Shown: piece after piece, positions 25,744 to 35,636 of the stretch
Numbering within the stretch: the stretch's first letter is position 1
Layout of the letters: every line of letters starts with the position of its first letter
Source: Clostridium sp. DSM 17811
GTDB lineage: Bacteria > Bacillota > Clostridia > Clostridiales > Clostridiaceae
Length of the DNA stretch: 64,000 nt
Direction: 5' to 3'
Assembly (NCBI RefSeq): GCF_018861905.1
Contig: NZ_JAHLDU010000001.1
Span: forward strand, 124,001 to 188,000
Program-made: the position numbers and the translations under genes
The notes under the pieces: model-generated
The model's database searches: none
What the model was told of the DNA's origin: nothing
The model's input: only the letters and a program-made list of their open reading frames with translations

Positions 25744-27117
25744 ATGAATTTTCTAGGACCTTTTTTAAGAGTCAATACATTGAACAAAAATAACATAAGA
25801 AATCAATTTTTCTACTTATCAAAAGAATCATTAAAAGATATAGTTTTCGACTCCAAATGTGGTGTATATATTCCGGCACGAGATTTAAGATCTAAATCTT
25901 TTTCTAAGATTGATATTAACACAATTAATTTAAATTCTCCACTTTTATGTGTTTACAAAAAAGCAGATGCTAAATTAAAAATGAAAGAAGGAACATTAAC
26001 TTGGAATGAAAGCAAGGTTAAAAAAGAAATAACCATTAATAGCAATGCGTTCATGACTTTATCATTATTAGAACTCGTAGAATATTATCGTAGCTTTAAG
26101 AAAATAGATGATACGAAATATGACCTAAGCTCACTTTATCTTAAATTATGCAAAGAACAACTTGAATTTTATGCTTCTAATTTTCGAAATAAAGATGGAC
26201 TTTTTGTAGATAAAAAAGATATAACAGATCCTATGCAGGAAGACTTTACTTTTGAAGATAAAAACGCCAAATTCAAGTTTTCTGATCAAGCTTTTATGAT
26301 GGCTGCTTACTACAAATACTATTCTTTTGACAATGATGAACAAGAATATGAAAAATTTGCTTTAGACATCCTTGATATGTTCACTTTGTATAAAGAAGAA
26401 ATTTACAATGTTTCATTTGAAGAACTCAACAAAATATGCTTAGCCCTAAACATTTTTTACAAGTACTCCGGCCTCGAGAAATGCGAAAATTTACTAATAG
26501 ATTTTCTTGATTTACTTATCGATCAATATAATACTAAACCGTCTTTAATTATTAATGCTAAATTAGATTACTCCTGCATGCTTTTTATAAATTGTATACT
26601 TATGTATAATTGTACTTCCATGCATAAATTTAAGGATACTAGTGATGATTTATATGAAAAGCTCACAAAATTATATGATGGTGAAAAAGGTTTATTACTA
26701 AAAGAAAGCTCCGAAAAAGAAGTAACTTTTACCTCCGATGAGATAATGCTCTACATTTATAGCTTTATGTTATATTCTGATTCTAATACTATAGATGATA
26801 ACTCAAACATGCTTCAAGATATTTTTAAGCACCAAATTTTGGACTCCGGCATAGTCTTAAGTTGGCCTGATTCTCCATCACTCGATGATTCAGAACATTA
26901 CAGAAATTTCTCTCTTAAGTCTGAAGATTTGATCCAAGACGATAATTTCAGAGTGCCAGAGGCTCCAACACCTGAAAATAATGAATTAGCATCAATATTC
27001 ATCAAAAATATAGTATACAACAAACGTAAAGAAAACTTTAAACAAAGTAAATCATCTTTTGATAGTAGCAAAAATATGTTTATATTTTTCTTAACAATAT
27101 TCTTTCATAATCAATGA
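25744..27117 (+). CDS. Unknown 457-residue clostridial protein
   Basis: I do not recognise a family with confidence. The protein is acidic, lacks a signal peptide and TM segments until a hydrophobic C-terminal tail (FIFFLTIFFH). The middle 250 residues look all-helical, with repeating amphipathic stretches and segments such as NKDGLFVDKKD and KFSDQAFMMAAYYKYY that recall (alpha/alpha)6-toroid proteins; this is inference from pattern only. GGTGGTGAT precedes the ATG. It is isolated, divergent from rdgB and followed by a palindromic repeat. Confidence 0.7.
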   Translation: MNFLGPFLRVNTLNKNNIRNQFFYLSKESLKDIVFDSKCGVYIPARDLRSKSFSKIDINTINLNSPLLCVYKKADAKLKMKEGTLTWNESKVKKEITINSNAFMTLSLLELVEYYRSFKKIDDTKYDLSSLYLKLCKEQLEFYASNFRNKDGLFVDKKDITDPMQEDFTFEDKNAKFKFSDQAFMMAAYYKYYSFDNDEQEYEKFALDILDMFTLYKEEIYNVSFEELNKICLALNIFYKYSGLEKCENLLIDFLDLLIDQYNTKPSLIINAKLDYSCMLFINCILMYNCTSMHKFKDTSDDLYEKLTKLYDGEKGLLLKESSEKEVTFTSDEIMLYIYSFMLYSDSNTIDDNSNMLQDIFKHQILDSGIVLSWPDSPSLDDSEHYRNFSLKSEDLIQDDNFRVPEAPTPENNELASIFIKNIVYNKRKENFKQSKSSFDSSKNMFIFFLTIFFHNQ

Positions 27118-27129
27118 TACTATAAATAG

Positions 27130-27356
27130 TTTTTCTCATATTATGCTATAACTAAAGGTATATATTGCTGGAATGCTTTCACTTCACCTTGTAATTCTAA
27201 AATTCATTTAATTTGCATCTGCTAAAACTCGCAAACTCGCTCCGCTCAAACATGCGACTTTCTTACGCAACTGCAAATTAAATAAATTAAGAATTACTAA
27301 GGTTTGTTCAAATGCATTCTACGCAATATATACTTTTATTAGCATAATCCGAGAAA
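27130..27356. repeat. Dispersed palindromic element, copy B
   Basis: This is the same family as 12507-12735, in opposite orientation. The ends TTTTCTCATATTATGCTA and TTAGCATAATCCGAGAAAA mirror each other, as do TATATTGC/GCAATATA, TTGTAATTCT/AGAATTACTA and AAATTTGCAT-like arms. The centre is GCTCCGCTCAAACATGCG. It lies between convergent genes, directly beyond the unknown 457-residue gene. Confidence 0.8.
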
Positions 27357-27445
27357 AAAATTTTAGTTATCTAAAACCAAAGTATAAAAAGATTCTAAAA
27401 TTCAAAATTATCACATTTTGATTAAGTTCATAAGATTATTGCTTA

Positions 27446-29047
27446 TTATTTTGCAGCTGTCACATTCTCCTTATAAGCATAATCAAATTTTAGATTTCCA
27501 CCTTTAGTTGTATAGATATCTTTAATGTTTTCTTTTTTACATATCACTGTGTTTGCTATATACACAGGTATACATGGTAAATCTTTTGCTAGTATTTCTT
27601 GTGCCTGATTATAAATTGTTATTTTTTTGTTATTATTGTTTTCCATCAACGCCTTGTCTACAGTTTTATCATAATTTGCATTCTTATATCCATATATATT
27701 ATCTTTTGAATTAGCTATCCACTTAGAAAAGAATTTATAACTGTCTCCGTATTCTTCATCATTTCCTGTAAATTCTATGTTGTAATTCCCAGAAGTTATT
27801 ACTTTTTTAAGATCATCTTTTTTATAACCAGTACAAACTACATCTATATTTAAATATTTTTTGATACTTTTAGCTAGCTCCCCACTTATCTTGGTATCAA
27901 AATTTTTATTTTCATACACCATAACTAATTTTTGTTCTTTATCATAAGTACTATTTTTCAAAAATTCTTGACCTTTGCTTTTATTTCGAGATTCATCAAA
28001 AATTAATTTATCACTATTATCATTAAGACTAGTATAGGTAGTATAATTCATTGTCGGAACCGCCAAGTCTTCTGATAAAGTTTCTATTATTAATTTTCTA
28101 TTTATTATTTCATTTATTGCATTTCTAAAGTTTTGGTCTGCTAGTCCTTTATCTTTTAAATTAAAATTCAGATAATACCTACTTTGTGTAGGTCTAACCT
28201 CAGTTTTCTTTTCATCACTGAGAGTACTTATTTCACTTGTTGGTGGGCTTACAAAGACATCAATTTTTGAGTTTGCACTATCTCCATTAGTTTCAAAGTC
28301 AGCAAGTGCTTTCTCATCTCCAATTACTGAAGTGAACAACATTTCACTGCTAACAATTTTATTTGCCCTCCAATACCTTTGATTTTTTAGTAATGTTATT
28401 TCGCCATCTTTATTTATGTTTTTTATAATAAATGGACCGCTATACTCAATTTGCTTATAGTTGTCTTGCCAATTTTTCATATTCATACTATCATCTCTTA
28501 AAGTAAAAACCGGATTACTAAGGATATTAATAAAGTTATCCTTTGGGCTATTTAACCTTATCTCTAGACTTAAATTATCTTTCGATGCTACTATCCCAAC
28601 TTTATCAAACGCTACTTTTCCCATACTAAAGTCTTTAGCTCCAAATATACAATATAGTTGCTCTGAAAAATTGTTTCCTTTTTTCAACAAAATATCATGA
28701 AAAAATCTTACAAAATCTGTAGCTTTTATATCTGTTCCATTACTGTAATGGAGATCCTTTCTTAATTTAAATGTATAACCTATTTTATCTTTTGAAATCT
28801 CATATTTTTCTGCCATTCCTGGCACTATTTTGCCATCTTTATCTTCTCTTACTAATCCTTCAAATAAAACTAATAACAAGTCTTTTTCTCGAATATTATC
28901 ATTATCTACCATTAACAAATCTGATGGCAATTCTCCTAAGTTGTAAACTATATATTTTCTAGATATGGAAGTTATCACTTTTTTTTGAACACATCCACTA
29001 GTAAACATTATCATAAAAATTAAAATTACACATAACACTTTTTTCAT
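27446..29047 (-). CDS. Peptide/nickel-type ABC transporter substrate-binding lipoprotein
   Basis: About 533 residues of the SBP_bac_5 (OppA/DppA) family. The signal VLCVILIFMIMFTSGC ends in a lipobox (TSGC). LFEGLVREDKDGKIVPGMAEKYEIS followed by YTFKLRKDLHYSNGT is the family signature. The ATG at 29047 gives the lipoprotein signal directly; an upstream in-frame start at 29113 would bury it. No permease or ATPase genes accompany it, so it is an orphan receptor or works with a system elsewhere. Two hydrophobic/charged tails look intact, with no decay. Confidence 0.88.
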   Translation of the reverse strand: MKKVLCVILIFMIMFTSGCVQKKVITSISRKYIVYNLGELPSDLLMVDNDNIREKDLLLVLFEGLVREDKDGKIVPGMAEKYEISKDKIGYTFKLRKDLHYSNGTDIKATDFVRFFHDILLKKGNNFSEQLYCIFGAKDFSMGKVAFDKVGIVASKDNLSLEIRLNSPKDNFINILSNPVFTLRDDSMNMKNWQDNYKQIEYSGPFIIKNINKDGEITLLKNQRYWRANKIVSSEMLFTSVIGDEKALADFETNGDSANSKIDVFVSPPTSEISTLSDEKKTEVRPTQSRYYLNFNLKDKGLADQNFRNAINEIINRKLIIETLSEDLAVPTMNYTTYTSLNDNSDKLIFDESRNKSKGQEFLKNSTYDKEQKLVMVYENKNFDTKISGELAKSIKKYLNIDVVCTGYKKDDLKKVITSGNYNIEFTGNDEEYGDSYKFFSKWIANSKDNIYGYKNANYDKTVDKALMENNNNKKITIYNQAQEILAKDLPCIPVYIANTVICKKENIKDIYTTKGGNLKFDYAYKENVTAAK

Positions 29048-29172
29048 ACCTACCCCCACCTTAGGTGCATCTAAATAAATAGCAAATCCATATCCTCGAC
29101 TATTTTTATGCACCTTATTAGAAGTATTAACTTTTAATATATGAATTATTCAAGTTTACTTATTTCTCTTAT

Positions 29173-29316
29173 TTACAAAATAGCATCATACACCATAAAT
29201 TTCTTGTTAATTGGTTGATATCCATTTTGTACCAATGAGTTAATACGCTTAGAATCATTCGGAATTGCTTTTGTGAAAATAGATTCAACCTTACAAATTA
29301 ATTTTTCTTTAGTCTT
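29173..29316 (-). pseudogene. C-terminal coding remnant, 47 codons
   Basis: A stop-free frame without a start codon encodes KLICKVESIFTKAIPNDSKR, then INSLVQNGYQPINKKFMVYDAIL and a stop at 29173. The composition is protein-like and the ending recalls GNAT-type C-termini, but I cannot identify it. It lies beyond the ars terminator and is probably a truncated gene. Confidence 0.35.
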
Positions 29317-29323
29317 CTAAAAG

Positions 29324-29361
29324 AACAAAAAAAATAACACCGATATTAAATCGATGTTATT
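29324..29361 (-). terminator. Terminator of the arsRDA-acr3-arsC operon
   Basis: AATAACATCGAT/ATCGGTGTTATT forms a 12-bp stem (one mismatch) followed on the minus strand by TTTTTTTTG. It is 57 bases past arsC. Confidence 0.8.
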
Positions 29362-29417
29362 TATAAATATTTATAATAAGCTGAATAAAAGTTAATTACC
29401 ACTTAATTTAGAAATTA

Positions 29418-29846
29418 CTATAACGACATTTCAGCATCTAAATTAATTTCATTGTTCTCTATTCTTTTCTTTAAATCCTTAACTTTCTCTTCAATTTTCT
29501 TAGCTATTTTTATGAATTCCTCGTCAGATTTCCCAGTAGGGTCGTCTAATCCCCAATCTTCCTCATACCTATGTGCAACAATTGGACAAACTACATTACA
29601 ACCCATTTTTATTACAATATCGGCCTCTGGTATATCATCAATTAATTTTGAAGAATGAGTCGCATTCATGTCTACTTTATATAAATCATTTATTATTCTA
29701 ACTGCATCTTGATTAATTTGAGGTTTAGTCTCCGTTCCTGCAGAATATGATTCAAACACAGATGACCCAAACTTTTTTCCAAGAGCCTCTGCCATTTGAG
29801 ATCTACAAGAATTGTGAACACATATAAATGCTACCTTTGGTTTCAT
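29418..29846 (-). CDS. arsC: Arsenate reductase, low-MW phosphatase (thioredoxin-dependent) type
   Basis: A 142-residue LMW-PTP-fold protein reducing arsenate to arsenite. The anion loop C-V-H-N-S-C-R-S starts at Cys9, and the redox pair appears later in GCNVVCPIV (about residues 81-86), as in the Staphylococcus/Bacillus ArsC class that uses thioredoxin. DDPTGKSDEEF near residue 105 holds the catalytic aspartate. It is the last gene of the operon, 104 bases after acr3. Its arsenite product is the substrate of the Acr3 and ArsA neighbours. Confidence 0.92.
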   Translation of the reverse strand: MKPKVAFICVHNSCRSQMAEALGKKFGSSVFESYSAGTETKPQINQDAVRIINDLYKVDMNATHSSKLIDDIPEADIVIKMGCNVVCPIVAHRYEEDWGLDDPTGKSDEEFIKIAKKIEEKVKDLKKRIENNEINLDAEMSL

Positions 29847-29950
29847 AATATAATTCTCCTTTATATAAATATGTAGTAATTTATAATTTCCCCCAGAGCT
29901 ATTTTAATTAGCCTGAGGGAAGATAAATTCATTTGATTAATATACTAAAA

Positions 29951-31000
29951 TTAAGCTTTCTCTTTTGGAAAATACTTCTTTTTCCAATGTAATGCTACAT
30001 TAACTAGACCTATCATTACCGGAACCTCAACAAGTGGTCCAATAACTGCTGCAAAAGCTTCCTGGGATTGTATTCCAAATACGGCTACTGCAACTGCGAT
30101 AGCAAGTTCAAAATTATTACTTGCAGCTGTAAAAGCAAGTGTTACTGTTCTTTTATAATCAATTCCTTGTTTATAACTAATATAGAATGACACTGAAAAC
30201 ATAATAACAAAATAAATTAGGAGTGGAATAGCTACTTTAATTACGTCTAAAGGAAGTTGTACAATATATTGTCCTTTATAAGTAAACATAACTACTATTG
30301 TAAATAGCAATGCAATTAAAGCGAATGGACTAATCTTTGGAACAAACTTCTTTGTGTACCACTCAGTTCCCATTTTAGGTTCTAGAACTGCTCTTGTGAG
30401 AAATCCGAGTGCAAATGGGATTCCTAAATAAATTGCAACTGATGAGGCTACCGATCCCATTGATATATTAACTTTATACCCAGTAAGTCCAAATAGTGGT
30501 GGTAATACTGTTACAAAAACATATGCAAATACTGAATAGAATATTATTTGAAATATTGAATTAAAAGCCACTAATGCAGCAGCGTATTCACTATCTCCAC
30601 CTGCTAAATGGTTCCAGACTATTACCATAGCAATACACCTTGCAACACCTATTAATATAAGTCCTGTCATCAAACCCGGATCTGACCTTAAGAAAACTAT
30701 TGCAAGAATAAACATTAATATTGGTCCAATAATCCAGTTTTGAACTAATGACAAAGTTAAAATTTTCGGACTTTTAAATACTTTTCCAAGTTGTTTGTAA
30801 TTAACCTTTGCAAGTGGTGGATATAACATTACTATTAGTCCAATTGCAATAGGTATTGATGTGTTACCCACTGATAGTTTTGATAAAATAACTGATGCTC
30901 CCGGCACTGCCCAACCTAATAAAATACCCACTGCCATTGCAAGGAATATCCATAAGGTTAAGAACCTATCAAGTAATGCTAGTCTTGGTTTTTGATCCAT
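29951..31000 (-). CDS. acr3: Arsenite efflux permease, ACR3 family
   Basis: A 349-residue membrane protein with about ten helices. The motif [20 protein letters not shown] near residues 118-137 contains the conserved cysteine required for arsenite transport, and [18 protein letters not shown] near 287-304 the conserved glutamate. AGGGGGGAT precedes the start, 14 bases after arsA. Co-transcription with arsA suggests an ATP-driven Acr3-ArsA pump, an arrangement known in some bacteria in place of ArsB-ArsA. Confidence 0.95.
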   Translation of the reverse strand: MDQKPRLALLDRFLTLWIFLAMAVGILLGWAVPGASVILSKLSVGNTSIPIAIGLIVMLYPPLAKVNYKQLGKVFKSPKILTLSLVQNWIIGPILMFILAIVFLRSDPGLMTGLILIGVARCIAMVIVWNHLAGGDSEYAAALVAFNSIFQIIFYSVFAYVFVTVLPPLFGLTGYKVNISMGSVASSVAIYLGIPFALGFLTRAVLEPKMGTEWYTKKFVPKISPFALIALLFTIVVMFTYKGQYIVQLPLDVIKVAIPLLIYFVIMFSVSFYISYKQGIDYKRTVTLAFTAASNNFELAIAVAVAVFGIQSQEAFAAVIGPLVEVPVMIGLVNVALHWKKKYFPKEKA

Positions 31001-31014
31001 ATTAATCCCCCCTT

Positions 31015-32769
31015 TTATTCTAATAATTCATTTAACTTATCACCCTTAATTTCATCAGGGCTCCAAGGAATAACTGCAAATTTTCCCTCTGCATGTGCAT
31101 CAACTTTGTTAATCCACTCAATTTCATTACTTGCTTTTGCGGCTAGTAACTTATTGGTTGAACTCGACTTGTATAAAGATGAATTAATAACCCACCATTT
31201 AGCCATAATCTTTGCACGTATTAAATCTTCTTCTAAACGCAATGCTTCATATACCGGCGTGGCTTCAGCAAGTGTCACTATTATAACTTCGGTTTCATCT
31301 GCATTTTTGAGTCTTGGTAATAATTTTTTAACGGACTCTGGTATATCACCTTGTGAGCGTTTAATTTCTTGGTTATAACTTTGTGTTGAATCAAGTAACA
31401 ATAAAGTATGCCCTGTTGGAGCAGTATCAATGACAACAATTTGATCTTCTGCTTTATCAACTATTTCGGCAAAAGCTCTAAACACTGCAATTTCCTGAGT
31501 ACATGGAGATCTAAGATCCTCCTTAACATATGCAATATCTTCCTCTGCCATGGTTTCTCTAGCTTTTGATAAGACCTCATCTTGATATTTTTTAAGCTCA
31601 GCGTGCTCATCAATGTGACTCATAGTAATGTTACTGTTTTCTTTAATAACATATTTAAGATGGGCTGCAGGGTCAGTTGTAGTAAGGTGTACCTTTTTCC
31701 CCTTTGCTGACAATCCTAAAGCAATAGCTGCTGCAATTGTAGTTTTACCTACACCACCCTTACCCATAGTAAATATCACTTTTTTATTGCCTTTACATAA
31801 GTCTTCAATAACATCTTTTAGAGTTGGAATGGTTTTTGCATTTATTTTCTCACGACGTAAACTATAATTGTCTTTGGTAAGAAGTGATCTAACATTATCC
31901 ATTCCTGTTATATTGTAAGCTCTTAGTGGTACCATATAAGTCCTAATTTTTTTTAAACCTTCTGGCATCTCGATTAAAGATTTTTGTTGTTTTTGATAAA
32001 GACTTTCAGATACACTATCATCGAAAGAACTCATTACACCATTTATTATCATTGTTTGATTATTAACGCCGATTTCAGATAATTCTTTTGATGCTCTTTC
32101 CGCTTCTTTAAGGGGTGTCATTTCTGGCCTAGAAATAAGCACAAGTGTTGTTAAATCTCCATCTGCTAAGGTTTCTACTGCCTTTTTATATATTTCTTTT
32201 TTGCTCTCAAGTCCTGAAAGCTGGCCTAAACATGAGGCACCATGTGTGCTTTCGCTAATAAAGCTGCTCCATGCTGATGGTAATTGAAGCATTCTAAGTG
32301 TATGACCAGTTGGTGCAGTATCAAATATAATATGGTCATAATCCTTTTGGAGTTTTTCATCTGTTATAAATTTTGAAAATTCATTAAATGCGGCAATTTC
32401 AACAGTACATGAACCAGAAAGCTGTTCTTCCATATTTTTAAGAACAACATCAGGTAATTTGCCACGATAAGGTGCAATTACACTTTCTCTGTGCTCAGCA
32501 GCGGCCTTAATTGGATCAAGGTTAGCAACAATAAGATTTGGTACTTCCTTAATTGGAACACCCTTATTTGTAAGTTCTGTGTTAAACACATCCTGTAAAT
32601 TTGATGCAGGGTCAGTACTTATAAGAAGCACTTTTTTTCCTCTATCAGCGAGGTTAACTGCTGTAGCACAAGCTGTTGAAGTTTTTCCTACGCCGCCTTT
32701 ACCTGTATAAAATAAATATTTTGTAAGTTTAATATTTAAAGGATTAAAAATTTCCATGTTATTAAACAC
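31015..32769 (-). CDS. arsA: Arsenite-stimulated ATPase ArsA, two-domain form
   Basis: A 584-residue duplicated P-loop ATPase. Each half has a Walker [11 protein letters not shown] (near residues 23 and 337) and a DTAPTGHT switch (near 148 and 445). The metalloid-binding cysteines lie in [19 protein letters not shown] and [10 protein letters not shown], matching the three-cysteine site of ArsA. It energises arsenite extrusion through the adjacent permease and receives As(III) from ArsD, encoded directly upstream. Confidence 0.96.
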   Translation of the reverse strand: MFNNMEIFNPLNIKLTKYLFYTGKGGVGKTSTACATAVNLADRGKKVLLISTDPASNLQDVFNTELTNKGVPIKEVPNLIVANLDPIKAAAEHRESVIAPYRGKLPDVVLKNMEEQLSGSCTVEIAAFNEFSKFITDEKLQKDYDHIIFDTAPTGHTLRMLQLPSAWSSFISESTHGASCLGQLSGLESKKEIYKKAVETLADGDLTTLVLISRPEMTPLKEAERASKELSEIGVNNQTMIINGVMSSFDDSVSESLYQKQQKSLIEMPEGLKKIRTYMVPLRAYNITGMDNVRSLLTKDNYSLRREKINAKTIPTLKDVIEDLCKGNKKVIFTMGKGGVGKTTIAAAIALGLSAKGKKVHLTTTDPAAHLKYVIKENSNITMSHIDEHAELKKYQDEVLSKARETMAEEDIAYVKEDLRSPCTQEIAVFRAFAEIVDKAEDQIVVIDTAPTGHTLLLLDSTQSYNQEIKRSQGDIPESVKKLLPRLKNADETEVIIVTLAEATPVYEALRLEEDLIRAKIMAKWWVINSSLYKSSSTNKLLAAKASNEIEWINKVDAHAEGKFAVIPWSPDEIKGDKLNELLE

Positions 32770-32823
32770 CTCCCGTTTTATTATTAATCTATTTCTGTAT
32801 TTTATTTTCCTTAAATTTTAATA

Positions 32824-33210
32824 TTAGCAACATCCACCATCACAACCGCAACCTTTTGATGGCCTTTTTATAGATGGTTTTTTTATAACTGATTTTAGTA
32901 AACTTACTGGCACATCTAATAAACTTGAAAACTCTTCGTCCGTTGGATATATCTTTGTTTTTACAACAACATCATCCACCATTGTTACTGGAAGTACCTC
33001 TACTCCGGATTCATTTAATATTTTATTTATCGTTTTATTATCAACGAACATCTGTGGGTTACTAGACAAGTTATATCTTTCAACTAAAATACCATTATTT
33101 TTCAAGTTATTTATTATCGAAGAAACTCTTAATAGTTGTCTATCAACTCCTGGTCCACAAACTCCTGTTGAGCAACACATAGCTGGTTCAAATATTATCA
33201 TTTTTTTCAT
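32824..33210 (-). CDS. arsD: Arsenic metallochaperone ArsD
   Basis: A 128-residue ArsD. Taking ATG 33210, which has AAAGGAG upstream, places cysteines exactly at positions 12, 13 and 18 (PAMCCSTGVCGP), the As(III)-transfer site known in ArsD. A second cluster, GCGCDGGCC, ends the protein, resembling the vicinal pairs of other ArsD proteins. It hands arsenite to ArsA. It lies 26 bases after arsR. Confidence 0.94.
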   Translation of the reverse strand: MKKMIIFEPAMCCSTGVCGPGVDRQLLRVSSIINNLKNNGILVERYNLSSNPQMFVDNKTINKILNESGVEVLPVTMVDDVVVKTKIYPTDEEFSSLLDVPVSLLKSVIKKPSIKRPSKGCGCDGGCC

Positions 33211-33235
33211 ATAAAACACTCCTTTATATTTATTA

Positions 33236-33559
33236 TTATTTGCATTCACATTTAGTCTTATCATTACATATACATTCATCTTTATCTGTAACAAGATTCA
33301 TAAAAAATAATATAAGTTTATTACAGTTATTATTGTTTAGTGAGTAGTAACTCCATAGTTTCTCTTTTCTGCATTTTACAATTCCATTATCAACTAATAC
33401 CTTCATGTGATGAGAAAGTGTTGGCTGTGTAAATTCAAAATGCTCTAATATATCACAAGCACACTTTTCCCCACAAGACAAAAGGTCAATTATCTTAAGT
33501 CTACTAGCATCTGAAAGTGCTTTAATAATTTTTGCATTAGCATCATAATTATTTTTCAC
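33236..33559 (-). CDS. arsR: ArsR-family repressor of the ars operon
   Basis: A winged-helix regulator of about 107 residues. LSDASRLKIIDLLSCGEKCACDILEHFEFTQP contains the two-cysteine variant (CGEKCAC) of the ELCVCDL metalloid site on the DNA-binding helix, followed by TLSHHMKVLVDNGIV. GTG 33559 follows AAGGGGTGATAAA and is preferred; an in-frame ATG at 33586 has no ribosome site and lies at the promoter's edge. The tail adds CICNDKTKCECK, additional cysteines. First gene of the operon, with its own operator. Confidence 0.92.
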   Translation of the reverse strand: MKNNYDANAKIIKALSDASRLKIIDLLSCGEKCACDILEHFEFTQPTLSHHMKVLVDNGIVKCRKEKLWSYYSLNNNNCNKLILFFMNLVTDKDECICNDKTKCECK

Positions 33560-33594
33560 TTTATCACCCCTTACATTCACGTTCATCTATATAT

Positions 33595-33638
33595 AATATA
33601 CACCTCCATCTATGTTGTGTCAATATACTAATGTATAT
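33595..33638 (-). promoter_or_regulatory. Promoter and operator of arsRDA-acr3-arsC
   Basis: TTGACA (33623-33618), 17-base spacer, TATATT (33600-33595). The dyad ATATAC-N4-GTATAT (33623-33638) abuts the -35 box, the right place for ArsR to occlude polymerase. Confidence 0.85.
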
Positions 33639-33760
33639 ATTGGTTATACACTTACTATTATATTTACATTCTTCTATATATACATTTTATTCATTACCTC
33701 ATTAAGTGTTCCCATAATTTTTCTAAAATAACCTAGACATTCAAAAAATCTAATACTATA

Positions 33761-33803
33761 ATTATAAAAGGCAAATCATATTAGATAATATGGTTTGCCT
33801 TAT
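33761..33803 (-). terminator. Terminator of the marR-arsM-arsN unit
   Basis: AAGGCAAA(C/T)CATATTA with TAATATG(A/G)TTTGCCTT forms a stem of about 15 bp, followed on the minus strand by TTTATAATTAT, 34 bases after the acetyltransferase stop. Confidence 0.75.
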
Positions 33804-33836
33804 ACCTCAGGTTATAAACAATTATTATGATGAAGA

Positions 33837-34337
33837 TTAATCTATTCCAATTACAGTGCTTCTACGTTCCATAAAAACTACATCGTGCCAATCACCATTT
33901 TCTATTTTAGCAACTTTTTCTCTCCTTCCAATTTCCCTAAACCCACATTTTTCATGTAATTTTATACTTGAAATATTTTCTCTTATAATTCCGGACTGCA
34001 AAGTCCAAAACCCATTTTCTTCTGATAATTCAATCAAACTTTTTAAAAGATTTCTCCCTATTCCTTTACCTCTATGATTTTGTCCAATATATATACTTAC
34101 TTCTGCTACACCCTTATAAACACATCTACTTGAAGCTTTACTTAGTGCGCCCCACCCTAAAACATCATTACCTAATCGAGCTACTAATCTGCATGTCTTA
34201 ACATGTCCATTATTCCAGTCTTCAAAGGTAGGCACTTCAGTTTGAAATGTTGCTTTACCTGTATTAATACCTTCAAGATAAATCTTTGACACCTGCTTCC
34301 AATCTGATGATAACATTTTATCAATCTCGTAATCCAT
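33837..34337 (-). CDS. GNAT acetyltransferase, phosphinothricin/arsinothricin type (ArsN-like)
   Basis: A 166-residue GNAT protein of the phosphinothricin acetyltransferase subfamily: a short N-terminal EGINTGKATFQTEVPTFEDW, acetyl-CoA loop NHRGKGIGRNLLKSL near residues 88-102, and GFREIGRREKVAKIENGDWHDVVFMER. ArsN1 proteins, which acetylate the organoarsenical antibiotic arsinothricin, belong to this subfamily and often sit in ars clusters. Position 13 bases after arsM supports such a role, though sequence alone does not separate it from generic PAT enzymes. Confidence 0.82.
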   Translation of the reverse strand: MDYEIDKMLSSDWKQVSKIYLEGINTGKATFQTEVPTFEDWNNGHVKTCRLVARLGNDVLGWGALSKASSRCVYKGVAEVSIYIGQNHRGKGIGRNLLKSLIELSEENGFWTLQSGIIRENISSIKLHEKCGFREIGRREKVAKIENGDWHDVVFMERRSTVIGID

Positions 34338-34350
34338 ACTATTCTCCTTC

Positions 34351-35157
34351 CTATTTTATTCCTTTTACCAATGCTCCAGCGAAAGCACTGTCAGCCATTT
34401 CTATATCAGAGCTATTATATTTATCCTGTAAATTTTTGCTTTTTATAATAGACTCAATAGTATCTTTGGTATAAATATTAATAGGATTGATTTCAACATT
34501 CTTAAATCCAACCTTTAATAAAACATTTCTATATTCTTCAATTGGTAGCGCTCCAGCAATACATCCAACCCACATCTGCGCATCATTCTTAATTTTTTCT
34601 GATATATCTTTTAAAATAACTATATCTGCAATTGCCAATCTTCCACCTGGCTTTAAAACCCTATAGGCTTCACTAAGTGCCTTTTCTTTGTCTTCACAAA
34701 GATTAATTACACAATTAGATAATATAACATCAATTTTGTTATTGTCTATTGGAATATCTTCGATATATCCTTTGAGAAATTCAACATTTTCCACTCCCAT
34801 CTTTTGTTTGTTAGTATTTGCTAACCTGAGCATTTCATCCGTCATATCAAGTCCATATACTTTACCAGTGGAGCCCACATATTTTGAAGCAATAAGAACA
34901 TCAATTCCTCCTCCACTACCTAGATCTAAGACAGTTTCACCATTCTTTAGTTCACCAAATACTAAAGGATTAGCACATCCTAAAGAAGCATTAATAGCTT
35001 CTTGTGGTAAATTATCCAAGTAGTCTAAGTCATAAATATCAGAATTATTGTTACTACAACAAGATGAAGAACATTTGCAATTACCTTTTGCCTCTTGATT
35101 AACTCTGCTGGCGATTCCTCCATAGTATTTTTTAACTTCTCCTTTTATATCACTCAT
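34351..35157 (-). CDS. arsM: Arsenite S-adenosylmethionine methyltransferase
   Basis: A 268-residue ArsM. The SAM motif VLDLGSGGGIDVLIAS is near residues 79-94, preceded by SLGCANPL. Cysteines in the SLGC, LSNCVINLC and MWVGCIAGAL segments match the conserved As(III)-binding and catalytic cysteines of ArsM. An N-terminal CKCSSSCCS adds a vicinal pair. It methylates arsenite to mono- and dimethyl species. Its start overlaps the stop of the MarR gene by ATGA, so it is translationally coupled to that regulator. Confidence 0.93.
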   Translation of the reverse strand: MSDIKGEVKKYYGGIASRVNQEAKGNCKCSSSCCSNNNSDIYDLDYLDNLPQEAINASLGCANPLVFGELKNGETVLDLGSGGGIDVLIASKYVGSTGKVYGLDMTDEMLRLANTNKQKMGVENVEFLKGYIEDIPIDNNKIDVILSNCVINLCEDKEKALSEAYRVLKPGGRLAIADIVILKDISEKIKNDAQMWVGCIAGALPIEEYRNVLLKVGFKNVEINPINIYTKDTIESIIKSKNLQDKYNSSDIEMADSAFAGALVKGIK

Positions 35158-35618
35158 AGTCTTTTACTCTCCTTTTCATTACAACATTTATTTACATTAA
35201 CTACATCAACTAATATTTGTAGGCTCTCCAAAACTTGCTCCCTCTTATCCGCAGGAACTAAAGAAATTACATCAGTATAATAATCTTCCATAGTTTTCTC
35301 GATTTCTCTAAAGATTTCTTCTCCTTTTTCAGTTAACTTTATTTTTATATATCTTCTATTCTCAGTGTGAATTTCTCTAAGTACTAAACTTTCATTTACA
35401 AGGTTATTAATAGTTCTGCTCATAGTACTTTTCTCTAAATTAAGTAATTCTGCCAGACTATTTAAATTTATTTCCTTCGCTCTTCCGATTTCTACTATTG
35501 CATGACACTGAGCAAGTGTTACACCGCAACAACAAGACTTGTTTCTCTCAAGTAAACCAAGATTTCTAACCAATATTCTTACAATCTCCCTTAAATCACT
35601 GCTCTTTACGTTATTCAT
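35154..35618 (-). CDS. MarR-family regulator, cysteine-rich
   Basis: A winged-helix MarR protein of about 154 residues: LAELLNLEKSTMSRTINNLVNESLVLREIHTENRRYIKIKLTEKG is the recognition helix and wing. Unusually, the N-terminal dimer/ligand region holds SCCCGVTLAQCH (four cysteines near residues 31-39), and the C-terminus another pair, NKCCNE. GAGGTG precedes ATG 35618. Because arsM overlaps it, its likely signal is arsenite or a methylated/organic arsenical bound by these thiols (inference). A dyad in its promoter is the probable operator. Confidence 0.85.
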   Translation of the reverse strand: MNNVKSSDLREIVRILVRNLGLLERNKSCCCGVTLAQCHAIVEIGRAKEINLNSLAELLNLEKSTMSRTINNLVNESLVLREIHTENRRYIKIKLTEKGEEIFREIEKTMEDYYTDVISLVPADKREQVLESLQILVDVVNVNKCCNEKESKRL

Positions 35619-35636
35619 AATCTTCACCTCTAATAT

